NCBI GenBank assembly: GCA_045596625.1
Contig: JAZOCU010000076.1
Coordinates: forward strand, 1-24,844
DNA: 24,844 bases
Source: Firm-04 sp045596625
GTDB taxonomy: Bacteria; Bacillota; Clostridia; Oscillospirales; Ruminococcaceae
Direction of reading: 5' to 3'
In this document: positions 1 to 7,071 of the stretch, piece by piece
Layout: each line of letters opens with the position of its first letter
How positions within the stretch are numbered: position 1 is the stretch's first letter
Translations under genes and position numbers: made by a program
The notes under the pieces: generated by a model
What the model was told of the DNA's origin: nothing
The model's input: only the letters and a program-made list of their open reading frames with translations
The model's database searches: none

Positions 1-384
1 AACGGTCATCATAACACCGTTATCGGTCTCCATGTTCATACCCATGGAAGTCCAACCAATGATGTGACGCTCAGTAGTGTAGTCAACTACTGCCATCAGG
101 CCATCACCTGCAGGACCAAACTCGGTCACCAGAGTACCGTCATTGTTTACGGGAGTCAGACGCTCGTCGTAAACCATACCGATACCGGATGCTGCATAGC
201 CGGGGTTGTTTGCGATGTTCAGGGTAACGGCAACCTTGGACAGATCGTCAACACCATAGGTCACGGTAACACCGGAAACGGAGATCTCGATCGGGCCGGC
301 AGCAGATGCGGTCATAGTTGCACCAAGTGCAATGATTGTGGTTGCGCTGCAAACCAATGCAGCTGCTTTCTTGAAAATGCTCAT
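1..384 (-). CDS. Secreted cohesin-domain protein, ScaE-like scaffoldin or anchor (N-terminal part only)
   Basis: The first 128 codons are visible; the gene runs out of the window at position 1. The start ATG (382-384) is preceded by AGAAAGGA at good spacing. Residues 1-29 form a signal peptide: a basic start (MSIFKKAAAL), a hydrophobic core and an ASAAG cleavage region. From about residue 32 the sequence reads like a type III cohesin beta-sandwich: VAVTLNIANNPGYAASGIG, then MVYDERL, then IIGWTSMGMN. Cohesins bind dockerins and build cellulosomes or attach them to the wall. The stop of the upstream X-dockerin gene lies 43 bp away, so the two are probably co-transcribed. In R. flavefaciens the cttA gene is followed by scaE, a sortase-anchored cohesin; the same order here suggests a ScaE role. 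The C-terminus, where an LPXTG signal would sit, is not in view. Cohesin call fairly firm; ScaE identity is inference. Confidence 0.72.
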   Translation of the reverse strand, partial: MSIFKKAAALVCSATTIIALGATMTASAAGPIEISVSGVTVTYGVDDLSKVAVTLNIANNPGYAASGIGMVYDERLTPVNNDGTLVTEFGPAGDGLMAVVDYTTERHIIGWTSMGMNMETDNGVMMTV

Positions 385-427
385 GCGTTTCAATCCTTTC
401 TGTTTTTCGCTTATAATCAACACCGAA

Positions 428-2518
428 TTATTCAGCGTTGTTACCAAGAAGTTCATCCCATGTTGTGGGAATACCAAGAATGGTATTGTATCTGTAATAC
501 ATCAGAATCATCTGTGCTGTGCTTGCATCGAGTCTGCCTCTGCCGAGCACATCAGATACATAGAATGCCAGCTCCTGCAGTGCGGGATCTGCATTCAGTG
601 CGTAATCATCTTCATGCATGATCTCGGTGTGGAGATAGTAGTTCAAGGTCATCTGAGCGTCATTTGCATTCACCTGCTCATCCAGCGTGGTATCGCCGCG
701 CAGACCGATCATAACCTCAAAGGAATCGATCACGCTACCCTCGGTAACGCCTGCACGTGCAAGCATCTCGGGTGTGATCTCATCTGCATAGGTCTCTGCA
801 ACATAAGCATAAATCGCATCAACAGCCTCCTGTGTCAGGCAGACGTTGATCGTATATGCACCGCGAACGGTATATGCAACTTCTGCAGGAGAAGCAGCAT
901 CCAGAGTGAAGAAGGAAGCATCCATCATCTCGCCATATGCATAAGCATAGATCTCAGGGTCAGAAACGGTGCCATCCTCGTAGACCTCATTGCGATAGAG
1001 GTCAAGGTAATAACCAACATCACCGATGCTGAAAGGAGTTGTATCCTCAGACCAGTAGCAGCCACCCTCGATCACTTCGGAGGGAGAAGCAATGATGTTG
1101 TAGTCATAAACGATCGTGGTAGTTGTAGTAGTTGTTGTGGTCTCGGAAGAAGTGGTAGTGGTCTCTGCAGGAGTCGTTGTGGTCTCTGCAGGAGTCGTTG
1201 TGGTCTCTGCAGGAGTGGTGGTGGTAACATCGGGAATCTCGATCACAATTTCATCAACTACACGAGTCACATTCAGTGTAACGTCAACGGCATTGACCTC
1301 ATCATACTGGGTATCGAAAGAAGCCAGTACGGTCTTATGAGAAGCAACCTCAATGATCTCAGCATCCTCGGGCATCTCAACATCATAGATCTCAGCATAG
1401 ATCTCAGCCAGTGCGTTATAAACGATCTCGTTTTCAGCAGCCAGAGCAACCAGCTCGCCATTGCTGTTTTCATCGTCTGCAAGAGACATCTCAACAACAG
1501 CATTTGCACCGTTCACAGTGATGCAAGCATCATAGCTGGCATCCATGAGCGCAGCAATGTCATCCAAAGTTACATCCAGAACAACATCTTCGGACAAGAT
1601 CGTATTGAACAGTTCAACAGCCTTTGCAAAGCCTGTCTGTACATAGGAATTTGCCAGGATATCTTCAACCTGGGTATCCTCTTTGACGTTTGCCAGAATA
1701 TTGTTCATAACATCGGTCAGACTGCCGCCGGCGAATACGCCGTTATATGCTTCAACCTTCTGAACCAGAGCATCTGCACGCTCCAGAGCCTCATCGAGCT
1801 TTGCAGCCCAAGAACCATTCAGCCGTGCGGAAAGATCATCCAGAGCAGCCTGCTCAGCAGCATCCGCACCCTGCATTGCAGCAACTTCAGCAGCCAGTGC
1901 AGCATACTTCTCGTTGATCAGATCATATACATTCTTCTCACCGGTCAGTGTGTAGGACTCGCCGCCGACGAGCACTTCAATATTAACAGGGATCTGATAG
2001 TTATTAAGACCGGAAGCGCAATCGATGGTAACCTTTACCTCAGTCTCAAGGTCAAGGCCCTGCAGATCGAGATCCAGCGATGTAGCGGAAACCTTTGCGA
2101 ATACTGCAGAAAGAGTATCGCCTACCAAAGCGCTCAGATCAGCAGTCTTGCCGGTGATCACAACACCGTTTGCATCAACAACAGCCTTTGCTTCCGTCAC
2201 ATAAGCCAGAGCCTTCTGGGCCAGTTCGCCCCATGCAGGATTCACACCGGCGATTGCTGCTGCAACAGCGGCAGGATCCACAGAGTACTCGTTCTGATCC
2301 ATTGTCATCAACAAGGTCATCAGGAAGTTGTTCCAGTCGCCATCAACATTCCAAGCTTCGCCATCGATCGTCTCAACAGTGAACGGCACGGAAAGTACAT
2401 TGGATACGGAAACACTCGTTGCATTTTGTTCTGCTGCCAGAACAGGTGAGCCAATCGCAGAAGCAGCTAAGCCAAGAGACAGTGCTGCAGCGACCGACTT
2501 CCGAATCATTGAAGCCAT
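428..2518 (-). CDS. Secreted X-module-dockerin protein, CttA-like
   Basis: A 696-residue secreted protein. The ATG at 2516-2518 (MASMIRKS) is chosen because AGAAAGAGG lies about 9 nt upstream; a GTG seven codons earlier would place that site inside the gene. Signal peptide about 1-30 (ends SPVLAAEQ). Residues 30-430 are acidic, alanine-rich, partly helical, and match no family I recognise. A linker of TTTTPAE repeats follows (about 432-468), then an X module (469-605) and a dockerin (608-696). The stretch MIGLRGDTTLD followed by NANDAQMTLNYY resembles the start of the CttA X-dockerin of R. flavefaciens, which binds the ScaE cohesin. The second calcium loop (DVLGRGRLDASTAQ) is degenerate. It has its own promoter and precedes a cohesin gene by 43 bp. 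Likely a substrate-binding or structural cellulosome component on the cell surface. X-dockerin call strong; CttA orthology is inferred from order. Confidence 0.75.
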   Translation of the reverse strand: MASMIRKSVAAALSLGLAASAIGSPVLAAEQNATSVSVSNVLSVPFTVETIDGEAWNVDGDWNNFLMTLLMTMDQNEYSVDPAAVAAAIAGVNPAWGELAQKALAYVTEAKAVVDANGVVITGKTADLSALVGDTLSAVFAKVSATSLDLDLQGLDLETEVKVTIDCASGLNNYQIPVNIEVLVGGESYTLTGEKNVYDLINEKYAALAAEVAAMQGADAAEQAALDDLSARLNGSWAAKLDEALERADALVQKVEAYNGVFAGGSLTDVMNNILANVKEDTQVEDILANSYVQTGFAKAVELFNTILSEDVVLDVTLDDIAALMDASYDACITVNGANAVVEMSLADDENSNGELVALAAENEIVYNALAEIYAEIYDVEMPEDAEIIEVASHKTVLASFDTQYDEVNAVDVTLNVTRVVDEIVIEIPDVTTTTPAETTTTPAETTTTPAETTTTSSETTTTTTTTTIVYDYNIIASPSEVIEGGCYWSEDTTPFSIGDVGYYLDLYRNEVYEDGTVSDPEIYAYAYGEMMDASFFTLDAASPAEVAYTVRGAYTINVCLTQEAVDAIYAYVAETYADEITPEMLARAGVTEGSVIDSFEVMIGLRGDTTLDEQVNANDAQMTLNYYLHTEIMHEDDYALNADPALQELAFYVSDVLGRGRLDASTAQMILMYYRYNTILGIPTTWDELLGNNAE
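1152..1214. repeat. Tandem repeat, 3 x 21 bp, encoding the TTTTPAE linker
   Basis: Three nearly identical 21-bp units in the X-dockerin gene encode the TTTTPAE repeats of the linker; the core GGTCTCTGCAGGA recurs exactly three times. A run of ACN threonine codons follows in coding order. Near-identical DNA units suggest recent slippage or unequal crossover, so linker length may vary between strains. Confidence 0.9.
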
Positions 2519-2584
2519 TTCATTCATCCTCTTTCTCACTAATTAACTGACTACAAGCATGGTTCTGCCGTATATCATAAAGAC

Positions 2585-2613
2585 ATTTTATCATAAATCT
2601 CCACACAAGTCAA
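2585..2613 (-). promoter_or_regulatory. Sigma-A promoter of the X-dockerin gene
   Basis: Reading the minus strand: -35 TTGACT (2608-2613), a 17-bp spacer, and -10 TAAAAT (2585-2590) with an upstream TG (extended -10). It lies about 67 bp before the ATG. An 8-bp inverted repeat, TGCCGTAT / ATACGGCA, at 2616-2623 and 2566-2573 brackets the whole core promoter. Confidence 0.75.
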
Positions 2614-2676
2614 GCATACGGCACACATTTCCAGAACAATTCATGCTGAAATTTTCGCTTCGTTTTTAGGCACAAT

Positions 2677-2895
2677 TCACAAATCGTTCAAAAAATCAGA
2701 CATATCCGTGCCTTCATCAGCACAAATCCGATCCTCGCAGACGTGCAACAGCAGTTGCCGAAGCAGATCCGCACGCTGCGCAAGATCATTCCGGCTTGCT
2801 GACGCATCCGTCAATGGGCTCCAGAGTCGCAAAGCGCCCTTTTCCAGCTGAATTTCCTGCAGCAAACGGTATTGATCCTGCGGCGGTCGTTCCAT
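2677..2895 (-). CDS. Small acidic protein of unknown function downstream of typA
   Basis: 72 codons. The ATG at 2893-2895 (MERPPQDQYR) is preceded by AGGAGG with 7 bases between, a near-ideal ribosome binding site, which supports a real gene; an in-frame upstream start lacks one. It begins 54 bp after the typA stop, so it is probably the last gene of that unit. The protein is soluble and predicted mostly helical. It contains RADLLRQLLLHVCEDRICAD in the middle and ends in an acidic, aromatic tail (SDFLNDL). No signal peptide, membrane segment or known motif. I do not recognise the family and propose no function. Confidence 0.6.
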   Translation of the reverse strand: MERPPQDQYRLLQEIQLEKGALRLWSPLTDASASRNDLAQRADLLRQLLLHVCEDRICADEGTDMSDFLNDL

Positions 2896-2949
2896 AGCTG
2901 CACCTCCTGTTGATAGATAGGTATGCAGCATGGCACTGTCGATATCCCT

Positions 2950-4767
2950 TTATTTTTTGAAACGCTGTTTCATACGCTGGCTGTTATCCAGAATCTGCTT
3001 GCGGATCCGCAGGTGATCGGGCGTGACCTCCAACAGCTCGTCTTCGGCAAGGAACTCCAGACAATCCTCAAGACTCAGCACACGGGGCGGGATCAAACGC
3101 AGCGCATCATCGCTGCCGCTGGCTCGGGTATTGGTCAGATGCTTCTTTTTGCACACATTGACCACAATATCCTCAGGCTTGGGAGAGGATCCCACGACCA
3201 TTCCTTCATATACGGCAGTGCCGGGCGTGATAAACAGCGCACCGCGCTCCTGGGCATTATAAAGTCCGTAGGTAACCGCCTCACCGGTTTCGTAGGAAAT
3301 CAGCGAGCCGATATTGCGGCGCGGAATATCGCCCTTGTACGGTGCATAGCATTCAAACACCGCAGACAGAATACCCTCACCCTTGGTATCCGTAAGAAAT
3401 TCACTCTTGTAGCCGAACAATCCTCTGGAAGGCACTAAGAATTCCATACGCATTCTGCTGCCCTGCGGATGCATCTGCTGCAGCTCTGCCTTGCGGCTGC
3501 CCAGCTTTTCCATCACAGCACCCACAGACTCTTCGGGCACGTCGATCACAAGACGCTCGATCGGCTCATGACGTTTCCCATTGATCTCGCGAAACAGCAC
3601 ACGAGGCGGCGATACTGCCAGCTCATAGCCCTCACGACGCATGGTCTCGATCAGCACGGAAAGATGCATTTCGCCTCTGCCCGCTACCAAAAAGGCATCG
3701 GTGCTATCGGTTTCGGTCACTCGCAATGAAACATCACGCAGCAGCTCATGGAAAAGACGGTCACGAAGCTGACGGGAGGTAACGTATTTTCCCTCCTGTC
3801 CGGCCAGCGGACTGTCGTTGACCGCAAAGGTCATTTCCACAGTCGGCTCGCTGATCTTGGTGAAATTCAGCGGTTCATAGCTGCCTGCTGCACAAATGGT
3901 GTCACCGATATTGATGCCCTCAATGCCGCTGACCCATACAATATCGCCAACAGTCGCCTCCTGCGTCGGCACACGCTTGAGCTGTTCGATCTGCAGCAGC
4001 GTCACAAGCTTTGCATTCAAGGGCTTTTCCTCGCTGTGGTAATTGCCCACCTGCACCTGCTGACCCACCTTTGCCTGACCGCGCACGATTCTGCCGATAC
4101 CGATTCTGCCTACATATTCATTGTAATCAATTGAAGAGATCAGCATCTGCAAAGGCTGTGTTTCATCACCGCGAGGGGGTTCGATATAATCCAAAATCGT
4201 ATCAAACAATGGTTTCAGATCTGTACCCGTTTCATACTGGCTGAGAGATGCGGTACCTGCTCTGCCCGAACAGAACAGCAGCGGACTTTCCAGCTGCTCA
4301 TCATTGGCATCCAGATCCAGCAGCAGTTCCAGAACCTCATCCCCGATCTGATCCAAGCGGGCATCCGGACGATCGATCTTATTGACAACAATAATGATCT
4401 TCTGTCCCATCTCCAGTGCCTTGGAAAGCACAAAACGTGTCTGCGGCATCGGCCCTTCTGCCGCATCCACCAGAAGCAGAACACCGTCCACCATATTGAG
4501 CACACGCTCTACCTCGCCGCCGAAATCGGCATGTCCGGGAGTATCAATGATATTGATCTTCACATCATTATACATTACAGAGGTGTTCTTTGCAAGGATG
4601 GTAATACCGCGCTCACGCTCAAGATCATTGGAATCCATCACACGCTCTGCCACAGATTGATTATCACGGAAGGCACCGCTCTGCTTGAGCATTTCATCCA
4701 CCAATGTAGTTTTTCCGTGATCAACGTGGGCAATGATCGCAATATTGCGTAAATTCTCTCGAACCAA
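2950..4767 (-). CDS. typA: Ribosome-associated GTPase TypA/BipA
   Basis: 605 residues, the usual length for TypA/BipA, a translational GTPase of the EF-G/LepA class that binds the 70S ribosome and affects subunit assembly and stress adaptation. G1 is AHVDHGKTT (residues 13-21), G3 is DTPGHADFGG, G4 is NKID, and the SxRA-like G5 follows. EF-G-like domains II, III and V and the TypA-specific C-terminal domain follow (VPSRGLFGYKSEFLTDTKGE; GTAVYEGMVVG). Translation starts at TTG (4765-4767): AGGAGG lies 7 bases upstream and the reading from there gives the family's usual start, LRNIAIIAHVDHGKTT. The Sel1-repeat gene ends 43 bp upstream and a 72-codon gene follows, so the three may share a transcript. 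A weak 6-bp hairpin (4800-4819) straddles the upstream stop. Identification is very secure. Confidence 0.97.
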   Translation of the reverse strand: MVRENLRNIAIIAHVDHGKTTLVDEMLKQSGAFRDNQSVAERVMDSNDLERERGITILAKNTSVMYNDVKINIIDTPGHADFGGEVERVLNMVDGVLLLVDAAEGPMPQTRFVLSKALEMGQKIIIVVNKIDRPDARLDQIGDEVLELLLDLDANDEQLESPLLFCSGRAGTASLSQYETGTDLKPLFDTILDYIEPPRGDETQPLQMLISSIDYNEYVGRIGIGRIVRGQAKVGQQVQVGNYHSEEKPLNAKLVTLLQIEQLKRVPTQEATVGDIVWVSGIEGINIGDTICAAGSYEPLNFTKISEPTVEMTFAVNDSPLAGQEGKYVTSRQLRDRLFHELLRDVSLRVTETDSTDAFLVAGRGEMHLSVLIETMRREGYELAVSPPRVLFREINGKRHEPIERLVIDVPEESVGAVMEKLGSRKAELQQMHPQGSRMRMEFLVPSRGLFGYKSEFLTDTKGEGILSAVFECYAPYKGDIPRRNIGSLISYETGEAVTYGLYNAQERGALFITPGTAVYEGMVVGSSPKPEDIVVNVCKKKHLTNTRASGSDDALRLIPPRVLSLEDCLEFLAEDELLEVTPDHLRIRKQILDNSQRMKQRFKK

Positions 4768-4810
4768 AATGCTTCCTCCTGTATCTCATTCATCATCCGC
4801 AGTCTGTTTA

Positions 4811-5569
4811 TTAAGACTGTGCGGCGTTTTCTTCTTTGATCCGCTTCTGCAACTCCACGATGGCACGATCCATCGGCGGAACACTCTGCTGACCGGTTGC
4901 TTCCACTGCGAAGCGCTTGCCGCGCTCCAGCCATTTCAGCGCTTTTTTATAGCTGCATTCCACACCTCTGCCATCGGCATAATGGGCAGAAAGCTGTGCA
5001 GCGACCTGCAGATAAGCATTGAGCAGACGCTGTTTCATCTCAACAAAATCCAAAAAATCGGGACGGGTGTATACATTCCAATAAGCACGCACAGATTTTT
5101 CTGCCTGCAAGGTCCAGTAAAATGCTTCGACTTCATCCGCAGCAAGACCTGCATTGCCATCGGCAGCAGACCCTGTATGATATACAGCCGCCAGATTCAG
5201 CATTGCCATCCAGCTTCCGTTTTCTGCCGCACGAAACAGCCATTCTACATATTTCTTCTCATCCTGCTCCACGGCAGATCCATTCCGATAGCACTCAGCA
5301 ATCAAATACGCCGCATCCTGTACATCCCGTTCTGCAGCCTTGAGCAGATAGGGCAGCGCTTTATCCGGATCCTTTTCCACGCCCAGACCGAAATAATACC
5401 GCTCTGCCGCCTCAAGCAATGCGCCGCGTTCTGCTCGCTGCGCACGCATCATCAGCTCATCCATCTGCAGCACGCTGTAAGGCCGATAGACCGTTACGGG
5501 CAGTCGGCTGCCGGGGCCTTCTTTCGGAACAAAATCCACTCGCATTGCCGGAAGATACTGAATTTTCAT
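4811..5569 (-). CDS. Sel1-repeat (TPR-like) protein
   Basis: 252 residues. The ATG at 5567-5569 (MKIQYLPAMR) is chosen because AAAGGAG sits 7 bases upstream; a longer reading would run into the tRNA terminator and tRNA-Tyr. Sel1-like repeats are visible in the middle: ALLEAAERYYFGLGVEKDPD then KALPYLLKAAERD; AAYLIAECYRNGSAVEQD; then AAENGSWMAMLNLAAVYHTG; and a final QLSAHYADGRGVECSYKKAL. Such solenoids mediate protein-protein contacts. There is no signal peptide, so it should be cytoplasmic. It lies between the tRNA terminator and typA and is probably the first gene of a Sel1-typA-small protein unit. The specific partner is unknown. Confidence 0.85.
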   Translation of the reverse strand: MKIQYLPAMRVDFVPKEGPGSRLPVTVYRPYSVLQMDELMMRAQRAERGALLEAAERYYFGLGVEKDPDKALPYLLKAAERDVQDAAYLIAECYRNGSAVEQDEKKYVEWLFRAAENGSWMAMLNLAAVYHTGSAADGNAGLAADEVEAFYWTLQAEKSVRAYWNVYTRPDFLDFVEMKQRLLNAYLQVAAQLSAHYADGRGVECSYKKALKWLERGKRFAVEATGQQSVPPMDRAIVELQKRIKEENAAQS

Positions 5570-5607
5570 AACAATTCTCCTTTCGGGATATATCGGGCAT
5601 GAAAATG

Positions 5608-5638
5608 CCGAAAGCCCTTGATAATCAAGGGCTTTCGG
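5608..5638 (-). terminator. Rho-independent terminator of the tRNA-Thr/Tyr unit
   Basis: A perfect 14-bp stem, CCGAAAGCCCTTGA / TCAAGGGCTTTCGG, with a 3-base loop, 6 bp after the 3' end of tRNA-Tyr. The minus-strand tail is only moderately T-rich (CATTTTC). Confidence 0.75.
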
Positions 5639-5644
5639 TGTGTT

Positions 5645-5730
5645 TGGTGGGAGAGGGTGGATTCGAACCACCGAAGTTAAAGAACAACAGATTTACAGTC
5701 TGCCCCCTTTGGCCACTCGGGAACTCTCCC
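5645..5730 (-). tRNA. tRNA-Tyr (anticodon GTA)
   Basis: An 86-nt class II tRNA with a long variable arm, as expected for bacterial tRNA-Tyr. The acceptor stem is GGGAGAG / CTCTCCC; the anticodon loop CTGTAAA gives GTA; the T arm contains GGTTCGAATCC; the 3' CCA is encoded. It follows tRNA-Thr by 11 nt in the same transcript. Confidence 0.97.
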
Positions 5731-5741
5731 ATGTATGAATA

Positions 5742-5817
5742 TGGAGCTGGTGGACGGACTCGAACCCCCGACCTGCTGATTACAAATCAGCTGCTCTACC
5801 AACTGAGCTACACCAGC
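5742..5817 (-). tRNA. tRNA-Thr (anticodon TGT)
   Basis: A 76-nt tRNA with acceptor stem GCTGGTG / CACCAGC, D arm AGCTCAGTTGGTAGAGC, anticodon stem-loop CTGATTTGTAATCAG (TGT, reading ACA codons), T arm GGGGGTTCGAGTCCGTC, and an encoded CCA. It is the first gene of the two-tRNA unit, about 50 bp from its promoter. Confidence 0.97.
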
Positions 5818-5865
5818 ATTCTGTTTGAAACGGTTCGGTTTGTATTCTCCGTAACCAGCTTTATT

Positions 5866-5894
5866 ATTATAGCACAGAGTTTCTTGATTGTCAA
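5866..5894 (-). promoter_or_regulatory. Perfect consensus sigma-A promoter for tRNA-Thr/Tyr
   Basis: On the minus strand, -35 TTGACA (5889-5894), a 17-bp spacer and -10 TATAAT (5866-5871) match the vegetative consensus exactly. A/T runs lie just upstream (5895-5935 on the plus strand) and could act as an UP element. This suits a highly expressed stable-RNA unit. Confidence 0.92.
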
Positions 5895-5988
5895 GCTTTT
5901 TTTTCATTTTTTTCGATTTTTTTTGCAATTCGCAAAAACTGATCGGAAATACGTTGTTTTTGGCAGCTTCCTTTTGGCAAAGCACCGC

Positions 5989-6032
5989 AAAAAAAGCAGT
6001 AAATGCACCGCATCGGCTCCGACACGGTGCAT
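5989..6032 (-). terminator. Rho-independent terminator of the dockerin gene
   Basis: Stem ATGCACCG (6003-6010) / CGGTGCAT (6025-6032) with an inner CGG/CCG pairing. On the minus strand it is followed by TTACTGC and seven T. It starts 15 bp after the dockerin gene stop. Confidence 0.85.
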
Positions 6033-6047
6033 CCAATCCTGCTGATA

Positions 6048-6950
6048 TCAAGACTTATCGTTAAGGATCGCATCCCAATCGGGAGTATCACCAATCAATC
6101 CCGCAACATAATACCACAAAATAGCCGTTGCATCGGTGAGATCACAAAGGGTATTCTGATCCACATTTCCGGCGGCATATCCCATATGAGGATACAGCTC
6201 ATGAAGCAGCATCAAGCGTTCGTTCTCAGGCTTTCCGACCAGACCGGCTGCATAATATCGCAGAACACACATGGCATCCGCAACATCGATCACGCCATTG
6301 CCATTGACATCGCCTCGTACCGGATCCGGCTCTACGGTAATCGTAAAGGCTTGCAGATCAATTGCCGGCAGGCTCTTACCGTACTCCCCTTCCTCTGCAT
6401 ATACGCTGAGCAAATGATAGTCCTTTCCGGAGGACAGCTTCAAGACTCGCTCATCAAAATATAGCCGATACTGCCCCACAGGGATATTCTGCGGGATACG
6501 CACATCAAAGCTTAAAAAAGAGGCATCCGGATCATCAACAATACCATTTTCATTGATCATTCCGGGGCCATACCATGTCACCAGATTATAAACATCATGT
6601 ACAGATGAATAGGCGTTATAGATATTGGCACTCAGATCGGGATCGTAATCATACAGATCATCGAGAAAATTCGGGCTGGAGAATCCGCCGTTTTCAATGA
6701 CGATCTCCGGATCACTGCCCAATGTCAGACGCATCATATTGATGCCACTGTAATTCTCGATATACATAGCACCCTGCAGCACAGTATCTGCCTCCTTCAC
6801 CTCAGAGGCAAACAAGTAAGAACGGGATGCTTCCAGACGAAAGGTCATACCTGCCTCTTCTGCAGGCACAGAAGCTGTCATACCATTTACGGTCAGAACC
6901 GCAGCCGCCATCAAAGCGACAGTGCGGCCAATTCGACGATTCCTTTTCAC
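6048..6950 (-). CDS. Secreted dockerin protein with a cohesin-like beta-sandwich module
   Basis: 300 residues. Start chosen at GTG 6948-6950 (reads KRNRRIGRTVALMAAAV): TTAGGAGG lies about 9 bases upstream; earlier in-frame ATGs lack such a site. Signal peptide about 1-30, with the core AAAVLTVNG. Residues 35-208 contain an unassigned module whose pieces resemble a cohesin-type fold: DTVLQGAMYIENYSGINMM near the front and DASFLSFDVRIPQNIPVGQY followed by RLYFDE near the end. Dockerin at about 213-285: first calcium loop GDVNGNGVIDVADA is canonical, second GNVDQNTLCDLTDA is close; each is followed by a YYAAG/YYVAG helix. This predicts attachment to a cellulosomal cohesin outside the cell. It starts 121 bp after metG and ends in its own terminator. 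No catalytic motif seen; it may be structural or an adaptor scaffoldin. Dockerin is certain, cohesin-like module is inference. Confidence 0.85.
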   Translation of the reverse strand: MKRNRRIGRTVALMAAAVLTVNGMTASVPAEEAGMTFRLEASRSYLFASEVKEADTVLQGAMYIENYSGINMMRLTLGSDPEIVIENGGFSSPNFLDDLYDYDPDLSANIYNAYSSVHDVYNLVTWYGPGMINENGIVDDPDASFLSFDVRIPQNIPVGQYRLYFDERVLKLSSGKDYHLLSVYAEEGEYGKSLPAIDLQAFTITVEPDPVRGDVNGNGVIDVADAMCVLRYYAAGLVGKPENERLMLLHELYPHMGYAAGNVDQNTLCDLTDATAILWYYVAGLIGDTPDWDAILNDKS

Positions 6951-7071
6951 AATCGGATTCCTCCTAACCATATTATCGAAACATAAGGAGCGGCACATGG
7001 CAAAATCACAAAAGCGCAGCGTTGAGATCCATTACGGCACACTCCCCTTATCACAGCTCCTCGGCTGTCTG

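Noticed and set aside
332..2449. Long plus-strand open frame of about 700 codons opposite the X-dockerin gene
   Set aside because: It mirrors the codon pattern of the minus-strand gene, is rich in Cys/Ile/His without domains, has no ribosome binding site, and the minus strand has promoter, signal peptide and dockerin.
5677..6051. Open frames running through tRNA-Thr and tRNA-Tyr
   Set aside because: They translate tRNA genes and a promoter; the RNA features explain the sequence.
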